From: Pseudophaeobacter sp.
GTDB lineage: Bacteria; Pseudomonadota; Alphaproteobacteria; Rhodobacterales; Rhodobacteraceae
NCBI GenBank assembly: GCA_027019165.1
Contig: JALUXC010000012.1
Coordinates: 504,773 to 568,772, forward strand
Length of the DNA stretch: 64,000 bases
Reading direction: 5' to 3'
Part shown: positions 1 to 9,446 of the stretch, in pieces
Layout of the letters: each line of letters begins with the position of its first letter
How positions within the stretch are numbered: position 1 is the stretch's first letter
Notes under the pieces: generated by a model
Told to the model about the DNA's origin: nothing
Databases searched by the model: none
The model's input: the letters and a program-made list of their open reading frames with translations, nothing else
Made by a program: the position numbers and the translations under genes

Positions 1-614
1 TGCAGCCAGGTGTTGATTGCCGAGAACGGCCGCGATCCAAAGAAACCGCGCCGTGCCGAAAGGGGCGATGGGTGCGCAGTCTTCAAGATCAGGTGATCGC
101 CCGGATGAAGGTGTTTTTCAAGCCTTTGCGCTTGTTTTCCCCACAAGACATAGGCCGTTGGTTGCTTTGAGGTCCGCTCCAGCACGTCTTTGACCAGGAG
201 ATCCCAGCCAAGATCCTTGTGCCCATTTGCATCGCCCGCAGGGACACTGAGCGCTGTGTTGAGCAGCAACACCCCTTGCCGCGCCCAGCTTCGCAGGTCT
301 CCATTTTGCCGTGAAATGCCAAGATCGCTGCCCAACTCTTTGAAAATATTCGAAAGAGATCGGGGGAGAGGGCAAACCTCTGGCTCCACCGAAAAGGCCA
401 GGCCATGGGCGTGACCGGGCGTTGGATAGGGATCCTGACCCAGGATCACCACGCGCACCGCATCCGGTTGGGTCAGCTCCAGTGCCGCAAACCGTTGCGC
501 GTCTGGTGGCAGGATTACTCTGGTTTCCTGCACCAGTCTGGCCTCGATTTGTGGCCAATGCGTTGAAAAAAAGGGCAACTCCCCCCAAGCGCCAAGCCGG
601 TCTGGCTGTGGCAT
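1..614 (-). CDS. ung: uracil-DNA glycosylase, family 1 (3' end cut by window edge)
   Basis: Removes uracil from DNA in base-excision repair (family knowledge). The visible 204 residues start at the ATG at 614 and run off the left edge with no stop. The water-activating loop GQDPYP lies at residues 59-64, with the catalytic Asp at 61. The late motif HPSPLSA followed by GFFG is near residues 180-190, which is the DNA-minor-groove loop of the family. The family is about 220-230 residues, so only the last few codons are missing. The ATG overlaps the trpD stop (TGATG), so ung is probably translated from the trpGD message. A near-certain assignment. Confidence 0.95.
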   Translation of the reverse strand, partial: MPQPDRLGAWGELPFFSTHWPQIEARLVQETRVILPPDAQRFAALELTQPDAVRVVILGQDPYPTPGHAHGLAFSVEPEVCPLPRSLSNIFKELGSDLGISRQNGDLRSWARQGVLLLNTALSVPAGDANGHKDLGWDLLVKDVLERTSKQPTAYVLWGKQAQRLEKHLHPGDHLILKTAHPSPLSARRGFFGSRPFSAINTWL

Positions 615-1636
615 CAGCTTGCCTCTGAGGTGATCCGCGCCACCGCGGCGATCTTGTCCTTCGCGGCGCCGCTGTCGATGCTTTCGCGCGCCTTTTCAAC
701 ACCTTCGCGAAGGTCACTCGCGTCACCAGCCACCACAAGCGCGGCGGCACTGTTCAAGAGGACCGCATCCCGATAGGCCGATGGCGCGCCATCCAGAAGC
801 GCGCGGAAGGCGGTTGCGTTTTCCTCTGGGGTTCCCCCCAGGATCTGTTCGAATGGGTGCACCGGCAGGCCTGCGTCTTCGGGGTGCAGCTCCACATCGC
901 GGATGCTGCCATCTTCCTCCAGGGCCGAGACCCAGCTGATGCCGGTGATGGTCAGCTCATCGGTGCCGTCCGAGCCATGCACCAGCCAGGCGCGGGTTGA
1001 GCCAAGTTGCTTGAGCGTTTCGGCCATGGGGCGGATCAGGGCGCGGGAAAAGGCGCCGGTCAGCTGTCGCTTCACGCCTGCCGGGTTGGTGAGCGGACCG
1101 AGAATGTTGAAAATCGTGCGGGTTCCCAGCTCTTGCCGGGTGGGCATGACATGGGCAATCGCCGGATGATGCATCGGCGCCATCATGAAACCGATACCTG
1201 CCTCATTCAGCGACTTTTCAACGACCTGCGGGCCAACCATGACCTGAATGCCCATTTGCCCCAGCGCATCCGCTGCGCCGGATTTTGAGCTTAGATTGCG
1301 GTTTCCGTGTTTGGCCACCACCGTTCCGGCACCCGCCACCACAAAGGCGGTGGCTGTCGAAATGTTGAGTGTCCCCTTGCCGTCCCCGCCGGTTCCAACA
1401 ATGTCGATTGCCCCTTCGGGCGCGCGCACCGCGTTGCATTTGGAGCGCATCACCGCAGCGGCGGCGGCGTATTCATCCACGGTTTCGCCGCGCGTGCGCA
1501 GGGCCATCAAGAGGCCGCCCATCTGGCTGGGAGTGGCCTCGCCCTCAAACAGCATGGCAAAGGCCTGTTCCGCTTCGGCCCGGGTCAGCGGACCTTCGGC
1601 GGCGGCATTGATCAGCGGCTTCATCTGGTCGCTCAT
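614..1636 (-). CDS. trpD: anthranilate phosphoribosyltransferase
   Basis: Transfers phosphoribosyl from PRPP to anthranilate, the second step of tryptophan synthesis, in the cytosol. The protein has 340 residues, the usual length. The PRPP-binding glycine loop [13 protein letters not shown] is at residues 81-93 and the [12 protein letters not shown] segment that follows in this family is at 109-120. The start codon overlaps the trpG stop by four bases (ATGA), and its own stop overlaps the ung start, so trpG, trpD and ung form one tightly packed unit on the minus strand. I do not see trpC directly after trpD, where it often sits in this group. Confidence 0.97.
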   Translation of the reverse strand: MSDQMKPLINAAAEGPLTRAEAEQAFAMLFEGEATPSQMGGLLMALRTRGETVDEYAAAAAVMRSKCNAVRAPEGAIDIVGTGGDGKGTLNISTATAFVVAGAGTVVAKHGNRNLSSKSGAADALGQMGIQVMVGPQVVEKSLNEAGIGFMMAPMHHPAIAHVMPTRQELGTRTIFNILGPLTNPAGVKRQLTGAFSRALIRPMAETLKQLGSTRAWLVHGSDGTDELTITGISWVSALEEDGSIRDVELHPEDAGLPVHPFEQILGGTPEENATAFRALLDGAPSAYRDAVLLNSAAALVVAGDASDLREGVEKARESIDSGAAKDKIAAVARITSEAS

Positions 1637-2214
1637 GCGGGCACCTTCATTTCATTCAGGAAGTTCTGCAGCAGGGCATGGCCGTGTTCAGAGGCGATGG
1701 ATTCCGGGTGGAACTGGACGCCATGGATCGGCAGATCTTTGTGTTGCAGCCCCATGATGGTGCCGTCTTCCAGTTCGGCTGTGACCTCAAGACAATCGGG
1801 CAGGGTGTCGCGATCCACGACGAGCGAATGATAGCGGGTTGCTTCAAACGGGGAGGGGAGCCCGGAAAACAGACCTTTTCCGCTGTGATGGACCTGACCC
1901 ATCTTGCCGTGAACGATCTCGTGACATCGCACGACCTTGCCGCCAAAGGCCTGACCGATGGTCTGGTGGCCAAGACAGACGCCCATCAGCGGGATCCCCG
2001 CTTCGGCCGCGGCGAGCGTCAGGGGCAGACAGATCCCGGCCTGATCCGGATCGCAGGGGCCGGGACTGAGAAGGATTCCCGCTGGCTTCAGTGCCATCGC
2101 TTGTTGCACATCAAGCGCGTCATTGCGGCGCACATCCAGCGTTGCGCCAAGCTCACCCAGGTAGTGCACAAGGTTGTAGGTAAAGGAATCGTAGTTGTCG
2201 ATCAGCAGCAACAT
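1633..2214 (-). CDS. trpG: anthranilate synthase component II (glutamine amidotransferase)
   Basis: Supplies ammonia from glutamine to TrpE for anthranilate formation. I place the start at the internal ATG at 2214 ([11 protein letters not shown]), giving 193 residues; an upstream in-frame ATG at 2280 would add 22 residues that do not look like the family. The class I amidotransferase triad is visible: Cys80 in GVCLGHQ, His169 and Glu171 in QFHPES. The gene is coupled to trpD by a four-base overlap and is divergent from the deacetylase-like gene at 2400. A dual role with para-aminobenzoate synthase is possible, but the trpD linkage favours Trp synthesis. Confidence 0.95.
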   Translation of the reverse strand: MLLLIDNYDSFTYNLVHYLGELGATLDVRRNDALDVQQAMALKPAGILLSPGPCDPDQAGICLPLTLAAAEAGIPLMGVCLGHQTIGQAFGGKVVRCHEIVHGKMGQVHHSGKGLFSGLPSPFEATRYHSLVVDRDTLPDCLEVTAELEDGTIMGLQHKDLPIHGVQFHPESIASEHGHALLQNFLNEMKVPA

Positions 2215-2399
2215 CTTGGCAGGCTCTTTTAAGGGTGGCGGGCAGGGCTTGCGCCGCAGTATAGTTGTTGCGACATACATGTTCAGGCTTGCTGTCCAGC
2301 GTCAAGGGTGGGGTGCGGTTTTGGCACAATTGCTCTGGCGGATCCGGGCCAGTGGGGCGTGTAGCGGGCCGAACCAAAGAATTGAGAGGCAAGACCAGC

Positions 2400-3944
2400 A
2401 TGCGAGGCTTTCTGGGCGGCGTAAGTATCGGAACACTGGCGGCCGTTTGCGGCGCAGCCATGTGGTCGTTGTCCACTCCTTTGCCACCGCAGGTGCGCGT
2501 AAGCATAACGGAACCGGATCCGGGCATAGCGCCAGAGCCCAGCAGCGCTGCACCGATAGAGAGCCCGGCTGCCGATGCCGATCTGGTTGAGGCTGCCCCC
2601 GTGGCGCCCAGTACGGCAGTTATGGACGACTCCAGTGGAATCGACGCTGCGGATACAGAGCCAGCGTCCCGGCCAGAGCTTGCACTGCCAGGGGCGGTCG
2701 CCGGGAATGGCGGGTCTGCGCTTCCCGGTCAGCCTGAGACACCGTCCCAACAGATCGGGACCAGCGGAAGTGGCGAGCCGGTTGCACTGCCGAAAACATC
2801 CGGTGGTGAGGATGCCGTAGTTGTATCCGTCCAGCCTGCGCCTGCCCCTTCGACACCTGATGTTGATGAGGTCAATGCACAAACTGAGACCGGCGAGAAG
2901 ATCGAAAGCCCAAAGGTAGAGATCACGCAGGAGAGCGCCTCTGCGGGGGCACCGGGCGGCGCCTCGATCGCAGCGCCGGCCTTGGGCAATGCGCCAACGC
3001 CGACTGCACCTCCGGTAATTGCTTTCGTGAACCCTTCGCCGGAGGCGCCCGGTACGTCACCAGAGCAACAAGCTGGTTTGGAGGAGCCGGAAACCGGAGG
3101 CGGGAATACGGAGGATACGGGATCGGATCGGATCGCCGCCCTGCCCACGGCGGATGACCCAGACCGGGCTGGAGGGCCTCAGGTCGGGACACGTGTCGTC
3201 CCTTTGACCGAGCGGGACGGGGACGTTGAGACTGGCACAAAGAACCAGGTGTCGGGGTCGACCCCATTTGAGAGCTTTTCGACGCCATTTGACAGCAGCG
3301 ACGGGCGCCCTCTTATGTCCATCGTGCTGATCGATGATGCGCAATCCGTCGGGGCGGAGGCCTTGGCAGAGTTTCCCTATCCTTTGAGCTTTGCCATTGA
3401 TCCGGAAGACCCGCGCGCAGCAGAAAAGATGGCAGCCCATCGGGCGGCGGGGTTCGAGGTCTTGATCCTGACCGACCTGCCGCGCGAAGCACAGCCACAG
3501 GATGCCGAGACCGCGCTTGAGGTTTGGCGTGATCGCCTGCCTGAGGCGGTGGCGTTCCTTGAAGGTGTCAAAACCGGGGTACAGGGCAACAGGCCGCTGG
3601 CGGATCAGGTGTCTGATGTCGCGCAGGCCGGGGGATATGGCCTTTTGCTGCAGAATAGCGGGCTCAATACAGTTCAAAAACTGGCGCTGCGCGAAGGCGT
3701 TCCGGCTGGAGTTGTGTTCCGTGATTTTGATGGGGCTGGACAAAATCCACGCGCAATGCGCCGGTTTCTGGATCAGGCTGCCTTTCGGGCTGGTCAAGAA
3801 GGAGCGGTGATCATGCTGGGGCGGTTGCAGCCAGACACGATTTCCGCGCTGTTGCTGTGGGGCCTGCAGGACCGCGCCAGCCGCGTAGCGCTTGCTCCGG
3901 TGTCAGCCAGCCTTGCGGCCAACCTGTCAGACAGCGCCGAATAG
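2400..3944 (+). CDS. divergent polysaccharide deacetylase family protein
   Basis: 514 residues from the ATG at 2400, which follows a GAGAGG ribosome site; an upstream in-frame start at 2265 lies in the opposing trpG leader. Residues about 5-25 form a signal anchor. Residues about 30-300 are a long, low-complexity linker rich in Pro, Ala, Ser, Thr and Glu. From about 305 a folded domain begins (PLMSIVLIDDAQSVG...) that resembles the divergent NodB-fold family (DUF610/YibQ). The family is thought to act on envelope polysaccharide or peptidoglycan, but its chemistry is not established. It lies alone on the plus strand between trpGD and trpE and converges on trpE. Confidence 0.8.
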   Translation: MRGFLGGVSIGTLAAVCGAAMWSLSTPLPPQVRVSITEPDPGIAPEPSSAAPIESPAADADLVEAAPVAPSTAVMDDSSGIDAADTEPASRPELALPGAVAGNGGSALPGQPETPSQQIGTSGSGEPVALPKTSGGEDAVVVSVQPAPAPSTPDVDEVNAQTETGEKIESPKVEITQESASAGAPGGASIAAPALGNAPTPTAPPVIAFVNPSPEAPGTSPEQQAGLEEPETGGGNTEDTGSDRIAALPTADDPDRAGGPQVGTRVVPLTERDGDVETGTKNQVSGSTPFESFSTPFDSSDGRPLMSIVLIDDAQSVGAEALAEFPYPLSFAIDPEDPRAAEKMAAHRAAGFEVLILTDLPREAQPQDAETALEVWRDRLPEAVAFLEGVKTGVQGNRPLADQVSDVAQAGGYGLLLQNSGLNTVQKLALREGVPAGVVFRDFDGAGQNPRAMRRFLDQAAFRAGQEGAVIMLGRLQPDTISALLLWGLQDRASRVALAPVSASLAANLSDSAE

Positions 3945-3985
3945 CCCTTTGGGCGACGCTTTGGTATCTGGGCAGCAGGGACGAC

Positions 3986-5497
3986 TTAGCGGTTACCGCG
4001 GCCTGTAAAGCGCGCGGCATCAGCTGCGGCGCGGCGGATGGCGTTGGATTTGTGCACGGTTTCCATATACTCCGCCTCCGGATCGCTGTCATAGACAACG
4101 CCGCCACCGGCCTGAATGTAAAGGGTCTGATCCTGGACGATGGCCGTGCGCAGGGCAATACACATGTCCATGTCGCCGCCAGCGGAGAAATAGCCAACTC
4201 CGCCGCCATAAACGCCGCGCTTTTCCGGCTCCAGCTCATCGATGATTTCCATCGCGCGCACCTTTGGTGCACCTGAGACCGTCCCCGCAGGCATGCCGGC
4301 AAAAAAGGCGTCCAGTGCGTCCTTGTTGCCGTCAAGCTCACCCACGACATTGGAGACGATATGCATCACGTGGCTATAGCGCTCGATGATGAACTTTTCG
4401 GTCGGGCGCACGGTCCCGATCTTTGAAACCCGCCCCGTATCGTTGCGTCCCAGATCCAAGAGCATCAGATGTTCGGCCAGTTCTTTTTGATCGGCCAGAA
4501 GATCTGCCTCTAGCGCCTTGTCCTCTTCAGGAGTGGCGCCGCGCGGGCGAGTGCCGGCAATGGGGCGGATGGTGACTTCCTTGCCAAAGACCCGCACAAG
4601 GATCTCAGGGCTAGCGCCGATGACCTGGAAGCCGCCGAAGTTGAAATAGAACATGAAAGGCGAGGGGTTGGTACGGCGCAAAGACCGATACAGCGAAAAG
4701 GGCGGCAGCGGGAAGTCTTGCTTCCAGCGCTGTGCGGGCACCACCTGAAAGATGTCACCGGCCCGGATATACTCTTTGGCCTTTTCCACGGCTTCCATGT
4801 AGCCGGATTTTGTAAAGTTGCTGACCTGCGGAGCCACCTCATTTGCCTCGCCCAAGTCCCGCGTTTCAGCGGGCATGGCACGCTCCAAATCACGCACCGC
4901 GTCCATCACCCGTTCAGCGGCCTGAGCATAGGCTGCCTTGGCCGATTGACCGGCGGCTGCCCAGGCGGGGGAGACGACCGTGACCTCTCCCTTGACGCCG
5001 TCCAGAACCGCCACCACCGAGGGCCGCATCATGATCGCATCGGGCAGGCCAAGCGGGTCGGGGTTCACATCGGGGAGATGTTCCACCAAGCGCACCATGT
5101 CATATCCGAGATAGCCAAACAGACCAGCGGCGGCTTGCGGCAGATCATCGGGCAGTTCAATGCGGCTTTCAGCAAGAAGGGCGCGCAGGTTGTCCAGTGG
5201 GTTTCCGGACTGCGCCTCAAACCCTTCGGCATCAAAACGCGCCGAGCGGTTGATCTCGGATTGCTCTCCCCGGCATCTCCAGACCAGATCGGGCTTCATG
5301 CCGATGATCGAATAGCGTCCGCGAACCTCTCCGCCGGTCACCGATTCCAGCATGAAAGCGTCTTTCTGCGCGCCGGTTAGCTTCAGCATCAACGACACGG
5401 GCGTGTCCAGATCGGCCGCAAGACGGGTGTAGACCAGCTGGTTCTCGCCCGCGTCATAGGCGGCGGCGAAGCTGTCGAAATCCGGTGTCAAAGCCAT
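3986..5497 (-). CDS. trpE: anthranilate synthase component I
   Basis: Converts chorismate to anthranilate with TrpG. 503 residues, the normal length. The LES motif that forms part of the tryptophan feedback site is at residues 50-52. The chorismate-binding core shows PIAGTRPRG near 310-318 and AGTVSGAPKVRAMEI near 402-415. The start ATG follows an AAGG site and sits 24 bases after the stop of the PpiD-like gene, so the two probably share a transcript. I see no leader peptide or attenuator in that short gap, so control by attenuation immediately before trpE is unlikely; feedback inhibition is likely. Confidence 0.97.
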   Translation of the reverse strand: MALTPDFDSFAAAYDAGENQLVYTRLAADLDTPVSLMLKLTGAQKDAFMLESVTGGEVRGRYSIIGMKPDLVWRCRGEQSEINRSARFDAEGFEAQSGNPLDNLRALLAESRIELPDDLPQAAAGLFGYLGYDMVRLVEHLPDVNPDPLGLPDAIMMRPSVVAVLDGVKGEVTVVSPAWAAAGQSAKAAYAQAAERVMDAVRDLERAMPAETRDLGEANEVAPQVSNFTKSGYMEAVEKAKEYIRAGDIFQVVPAQRWKQDFPLPPFSLYRSLRRTNPSPFMFYFNFGGFQVIGASPEILVRVFGKEVTIRPIAGTRPRGATPEEDKALEADLLADQKELAEHLMLLDLGRNDTGRVSKIGTVRPTEKFIIERYSHVMHIVSNVVGELDGNKDALDAFFAGMPAGTVSGAPKVRAMEIIDELEPEKRGVYGGGVGYFSAGGDMDMCIALRTAIVQDQTLYIQAGGGVVYDSDPEAEYMETVHKSNAIRRAAADAARFTGRGNR

Positions 5498-5521
5498 GTC
5501 GTATTGCCTTGGTCTGTCGCG

Positions 5522-7363
5522 TTACTGGAAGCTTGATTGGACGGCGTTCAGAGCCTGCTGATCCACACGCGGCGCTGCGCGGATCTGAGCGTCCTGGGCA
5601 AAGGCTTCGAAAAGCGCCTGAGAGATGGCCTGATCGAGTTGGGTGCCGAGGGCCTGTTGCAGCATCTGCATTTCATCGCTGTCTTCTGCTGGCAAGACTT
5701 CATCAAGGCGAAGAACAACCGCGCCGTCCTCATCCGAAACGATCCGAAGTTCGCCAGGCTCCATTTCAAAGGCGGCAATCATCATTTCAGCCGGAGTTCC
5801 TTCGATATAGGCTGTGCGAGTCTGTGCGGTCTCAGTCTTTGCGTTTCGCTCTTCGGGGAAGGCTCCAGACTCTTTGACCTGAGCCATCAGCTCTTGGGCC
5901 TGTGCAGCGACAGCTTCGGTTGCCCGGTTGTCATTCCAAGCCTGAAATACGGCTTCGCGTGCCTCTTCAAAGGGTTCGGGGCGCGGCGGCAAGACCTCGT
6001 CAAGGCGCAGGGCGAACAGGCTGCCGTCCTCAAGAAAATCGACCGAAGGGAAGTCTTCAATGGTGACCTGGTCGGCCGCGCTGCGGAAGTCATCATAGGC
6101 CGCAATGGCTTCGCTATTGGCGCCAGTCCAATTTAGCGTGTCGAGTCTGACATCAGATTGACCGACCAGCTCTTCCAGTGTCACGCCACCGGCCAGCATG
6201 TCTTCGATGGGCTCTGCCTGCTGTTCGATCAGGCGGCGGGCGCGGTCTGCGGCGAGTTCGTCGCGCAATTCCGACTTCGCGTCCTCAAAGGTGGTGAGCC
6301 GCGCCTCAAGAGCGCCATTGATCCGATAAAGAGCCGGGCCCAGGTCAGATGGCAGCGGACCTACTACTGCGCCAACCTCGGCGGCAAAGACCTCTGCTCC
6401 TGCTTCTCCCAATTCGGACTCGGTGACATCACCCATATCCACATCAGAGAGAGCGAGACCCCGGTCTTGCACGAGAGTTTCGAATGTAGAACCACCGAGC
6501 TCCAACTGGGCCTTCGCAGTTGCGGCGCTGTCTTGATCGGAAAACACCAGCCGTTCGACCAGGCGGCGCTCGGGAATGTCGTATTCTGAGCTGCGGTCCT
6601 CATAGAGCGCACGCAGCGCGTCTTCGTCCACGTCAACCGTGTCGAGCAGCATTTCCGGGCTGAGCTGGACATAGGTCAGCACTTTGGTCTCGGGCAGGGT
6701 AAACTGCTCGATATTGGAGTCGTAAAACGCTTTCAGCTCTTCGTCGCCCGGCATTTGCATGGTCAAGGCCACCGATGCCTTGGGGATGGAAACATAGGTG
6801 AGGCTGCGGCGTTCCCCAATGTAGGCGACAAGCGTCTCGGACAGGGTTGCAGGCATCCGCGCACCGGACATGATGGCGCCCTGAACAAGGGTCCGTGCGG
6901 CCTCGCGGCGCAGATCATCCTCGAATTCGGCTTCGCTGAAACCCGCATTGTCGAGCGCAAAGCGGTAGGTCTCCCGATCGAACTGTCCGCTGGCATTCTG
7001 GAAGGCGGACACTTTGGTCAATTCCTCCAGCAGGTTTTCGTCCCCGATCGAAATGCCGAGTTTCTCTACTTCATTGTCGATGGATGCGAGGGTAATCAGG
7101 CGGCCCAGCACAACTTGATCCAAACCCATCGCTGTCAGTTGTGACATTGGCATGGCCTGACCGGTCTGGGCCTGCAGGGCCTGCTGTTCGCGCTGGAGCT
7201 CGCGCATATAGGTATCGACCGAGACTTCGCGCTCACCCACAAGGGCGACAGAGGTCATGGAACCAGAGAAATTCACCGCGCCAAACCCGGCAAGCCCCAC
7301 GATCAGCATCCCCATAAGGATCCAGACAAAGGTTCGTGAAAGATTTTTCATGCCAGCGGCCAT
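5522..7363 (-). CDS. SurA/PpiD-type peptidylprolyl isomerase, membrane anchored
   Basis: 613 residues from the ATG at 7363, chosen because a GAGG site lies six bases upstream; 7351 is an alternative and the in-frame ATG at 7429 lacks support. One membrane helix spans about residues 12-32, so the bulk is periplasmic. A SurA_N-like helical segment covers about 50-170, and a degenerate parvulin domain lies at about 240-370. The family helps fold newly exported outer-membrane proteins at the SecYEG exit. It is followed after 24 bases by trpE, an association with no obvious functional link. The parvulin active site is weakly conserved, so isomerase activity is uncertain while chaperone function is plausible. 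Confidence 0.88.
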   Translation of the reverse strand: MAAGMKNLSRTFVWILMGMLIVGLAGFGAVNFSGSMTSVALVGEREVSVDTYMRELQREQQALQAQTGQAMPMSQLTAMGLDQVVLGRLITLASIDNEVEKLGISIGDENLLEELTKVSAFQNASGQFDRETYRFALDNAGFSEAEFEDDLRREAARTLVQGAIMSGARMPATLSETLVAYIGERRSLTYVSIPKASVALTMQMPGDEELKAFYDSNIEQFTLPETKVLTYVQLSPEMLLDTVDVDEDALRALYEDRSSEYDIPERRLVERLVFSDQDSAATAKAQLELGGSTFETLVQDRGLALSDVDMGDVTESELGEAGAEVFAAEVGAVVGPLPSDLGPALYRINGALEARLTTFEDAKSELRDELAADRARRLIEQQAEPIEDMLAGGVTLEELVGQSDVRLDTLNWTGANSEAIAAYDDFRSAADQVTIEDFPSVDFLEDGSLFALRLDEVLPPRPEPFEEAREAVFQAWNDNRATEAVAAQAQELMAQVKESGAFPEERNAKTETAQTRTAYIEGTPAEMMIAAFEMEPGELRIVSDEDGAVVLRLDEVLPAEDSDEMQMLQQALGTQLDQAISQALFEAFAQDAQIRAAPRVDQQALNAVQSSFQ

Positions 7364-7515
7364 CGTGCCCTCGTTCCTACCTGCTGCCCGCCCCATCTTT
7401 GCCGCCTTTAGGCCGGCAGGGGGTGCCATTTGTGATCTCGGAGTTCTGCATACGCTGCTGCCCCAGCAGGGGCAAGAACTTGTCGTCCGAACAAGGTCAG
7501 CTATCCGGCAAAAGC

Positions 7516-8724
7516 CTAACCTGGGTTGAAGTCCGCCAGTCGCTCAAACAATGTTTTGATCCCGGCCCGGTCGACATTGGCAAAAGCAATCCGGAACTGG
7601 CGTGCTCCTGCAGGATCGCCCGACGGCATGAACATGCTGCCCGGCAGCATCAGAATTGAGGCCTCCGTAACCAGTCGTTTGGCAAGGTCTTCGGACGCCT
7701 GCGAGAATGGATGCTCAACATAGGCGAAATACGCGCCGCAGCCCAAAAGTGACCAACCCTTTTCCGCGAGTTGAGGAAAGCCTTCTTCGATTGCGGCCTT
7801 GCGGTCGAGGATTTCGCGTCTTTCTCCGGCAAGCCAGTCCTGCAGATTTTGCAGCCCCCAAATGGCACCGATCTGTCCAAGTTGCGCCGGACAGATCGTG
7901 AGGGTATCGAGGAACTTTTCAATTTCGAACAGTCTGGCCGCGCCAGCGGCAATCGCTCCGACACGATGACCGGTCAATCTGTAGGCTTTTGAGAAGGAAT
8001 AGAGATGGATCAGGGTCTCGTCCCAGGACGGATCCATGAACAGATCGTGCGGCGCCCCCTCGCGGCTGTCAAAATCGCGATAGGTTTCGTCTACGATCAG
8101 GGTCAGGCCCTTTTCACGGGCCAAATCGAAAAACGCGCGCACAACGCCAGCGGGGTATTCAACTCCGCAGGGGTTGTTTGGAGTGACAAGAACGATCGCG
8201 CGGGTGCGCGGAGAAATCAGGGCTGCGGCAGCCTTGGGGTCAGGCACCATATCTGTGCCGACCTGTAGGGGCACAGCGGTCACTCCCGACATATCGAGCC
8301 ACATTTTATGGTTGAAATACCATGGGACCGGGATGATCACCTCATCCCCATAGCTGCATAGAGCCGCGATGCTTGCGGCAAAGGCCTGGTTGCAGCCCGA
8401 GGTGATGCCTACGTTCGCAGCCCCAACCGCGCCGCCGTAATGCGCGGAAATCTGTCCGGCCAGAGCGTTGCGGAGGTCGTCCCGCCCCAGAACAGCCCCA
8501 TAAAGATGCGCATCGACCTGTGTCAGTGCAGCCTCTGCCATGGCTTGACGCAGGCCTTCGGGCGGCATTTCGGTTGGGGCAGCCTGGCTTACGTTAATAA
8601 GTGGCCGGTTGGAGGGGAAGTCCACGCCTTCCAGCCAGCGCCGCGACTCCACAATAGGAGAACAAAAGGTCGCCTCGGTGCTGGTGGTGTGGCGGGCCGG
8701 AGCGGAAATGCTGGACGTTGTCAT
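7516..8724 (-). CDS. class I/II PLP-dependent aminotransferase
   Basis: 402 residues from the ATG at 8724 (MTTSSISAP). An upstream in-frame ATG at 8793 lies close to the gpt terminator and is less likely. The PLP-binding lysine is in SFSKAYRLTGHR near residue 245. Other fold type I landmarks are NPCGVEYP (substrate/PLP Asn), VDETYRDF (Asp binding the pyridine nitrogen) and SGCNQAF in the phosphate loop. The donor and acceptor cannot be read from the sequence; aspartate-like or aromatic transaminases are the nearest general description. Neighbours (gpt and the PpiD gene, both on the same strand) give no pathway hint. Confidence 0.85.
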   Translation of the reverse strand: MTTSSISAPARHTTSTEATFCSPIVESRRWLEGVDFPSNRPLINVSQAAPTEMPPEGLRQAMAEAALTQVDAHLYGAVLGRDDLRNALAGQISAHYGGAVGAANVGITSGCNQAFAASIAALCSYGDEVIIPVPWYFNHKMWLDMSGVTAVPLQVGTDMVPDPKAAAALISPRTRAIVLVTPNNPCGVEYPAGVVRAFFDLAREKGLTLIVDETYRDFDSREGAPHDLFMDPSWDETLIHLYSFSKAYRLTGHRVGAIAAGAARLFEIEKFLDTLTICPAQLGQIGAIWGLQNLQDWLAGERREILDRKAAIEEGFPQLAEKGWSLLGCGAYFAYVEHPFSQASEDLAKRLVTEASILMLPGSMFMPSGDPAGARQFRIAFANVDRAGIKTLFERLADFNPG

Positions 8725-8811
8725 CAAGGTCTTTCTGTCATCAAAGGGCAGTCGCTGGTCGGCAGGCAAGGCCTGCGCCAAACTGTGTGACACGGGCAGA
8801 GCGAACGCTCA

Positions 8812-8839
8812 AGAAAAAGCGCGCCGCAAGGGCGCGCTT
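8812..8839 (-). terminator. intrinsic terminator after gpt
   Basis: On the minus strand a 9-bp perfect stem (AAGCGCGCC / GGCGCGCTT) with a 5-base loop is followed by a run of T. It lies about 40 bases after the gpt stop and before the aminotransferase start, so it separates the two genes. Confidence 0.8.
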
Positions 8840-8876
8840 AAGATGATCAGGACCGGCGGGGCGTCCAATATTGGGA

Positions 8877-9380
8877 TCAGTCAGTGCCCCGGTAGGGTTC
8901 GACATATTGCAGCGCCATATCCCACGGGAAGAAGATCCAGGTATCCTGGCTCACTTCGGTGATGAAGGTATCCACCATCGGGCGGCCCTTGGGTTTTGCA
9001 TAGACGGTTGCAAAATGCGCTTTGGGGTACAGCTGGCGCACGAGCTCAAGGGTCTTGCCGCTGTCGACCAGATCGTCAACGATCAGTATGCCTTCGCCAT
9101 CGCCCATCAGTTTCTGATCCGGCGACTTGATGACTTCTGCCTCGCCTTGCGATTGGTGATGGTATGACTTTACCGAGATCGTATCGACCGTGCGAATATC
9201 CAGCTCACGGCTGACGATCATTGCCGGTGCCATGCCCCCTCGGGTGATCGCCACAACAGCGCGCCATGCGCCATCGTCCGGACCTTGCCCGTCCAGACGC
9301 CAAGCCAGCGCGCGGCTGTCCCTGTGGATTTGATCCCAGCTGATGTGAAATCCTTTTTCGTGCGGCAGGCGATCTGTCAT
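8877..9380 (-). CDS. gpt: xanthine/guanine phosphoribosyltransferase
   Basis: Salvages xanthine and guanine (and weakly hypoxanthine) with PRPP in the cytosol. 167 residues, near the enterobacterial Gpt length. The PRPP signature [13 protein letters not shown] is at residues 98-110, and the early [10 protein letters not shown] segment at 44-53 is the pyrophosphate-binding loop. The C-terminal WIFFPWDM is typical of Gpt rather than Hpt. It sits 66 bases downstream of fabI on the same strand and ends in a strong terminator. The exact base preference is inferred from family similarity only. Confidence 0.93.
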   Translation of the reverse strand: MTDRLPHEKGFHISWDQIHRDSRALAWRLDGQGPDDGAWRAVVAITRGGMAPAMIVSRELDIRTVDTISVKSYHHQSQGEAEVIKSPDQKLMGDGEGILIVDDLVDSGKTLELVRQLYPKAHFATVYAKPKGRPMVDTFITEVSQDTWIFFPWDMALQYVEPYRGTD

Positions 9381-9446
9381 CTTGCGTGGTGCTCCGAAGG
9401 TGTGGCGTCTGGCTTGAGTAGGGCGTGTGAACGGCCCGGCTGAGCT

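Noticed and set aside
5498-5521. Attenuator or leader peptide of trpE
   Set aside because: Only 24 bases separate trpE from the upstream gene; no Trp-codon cluster or hairpin fits.
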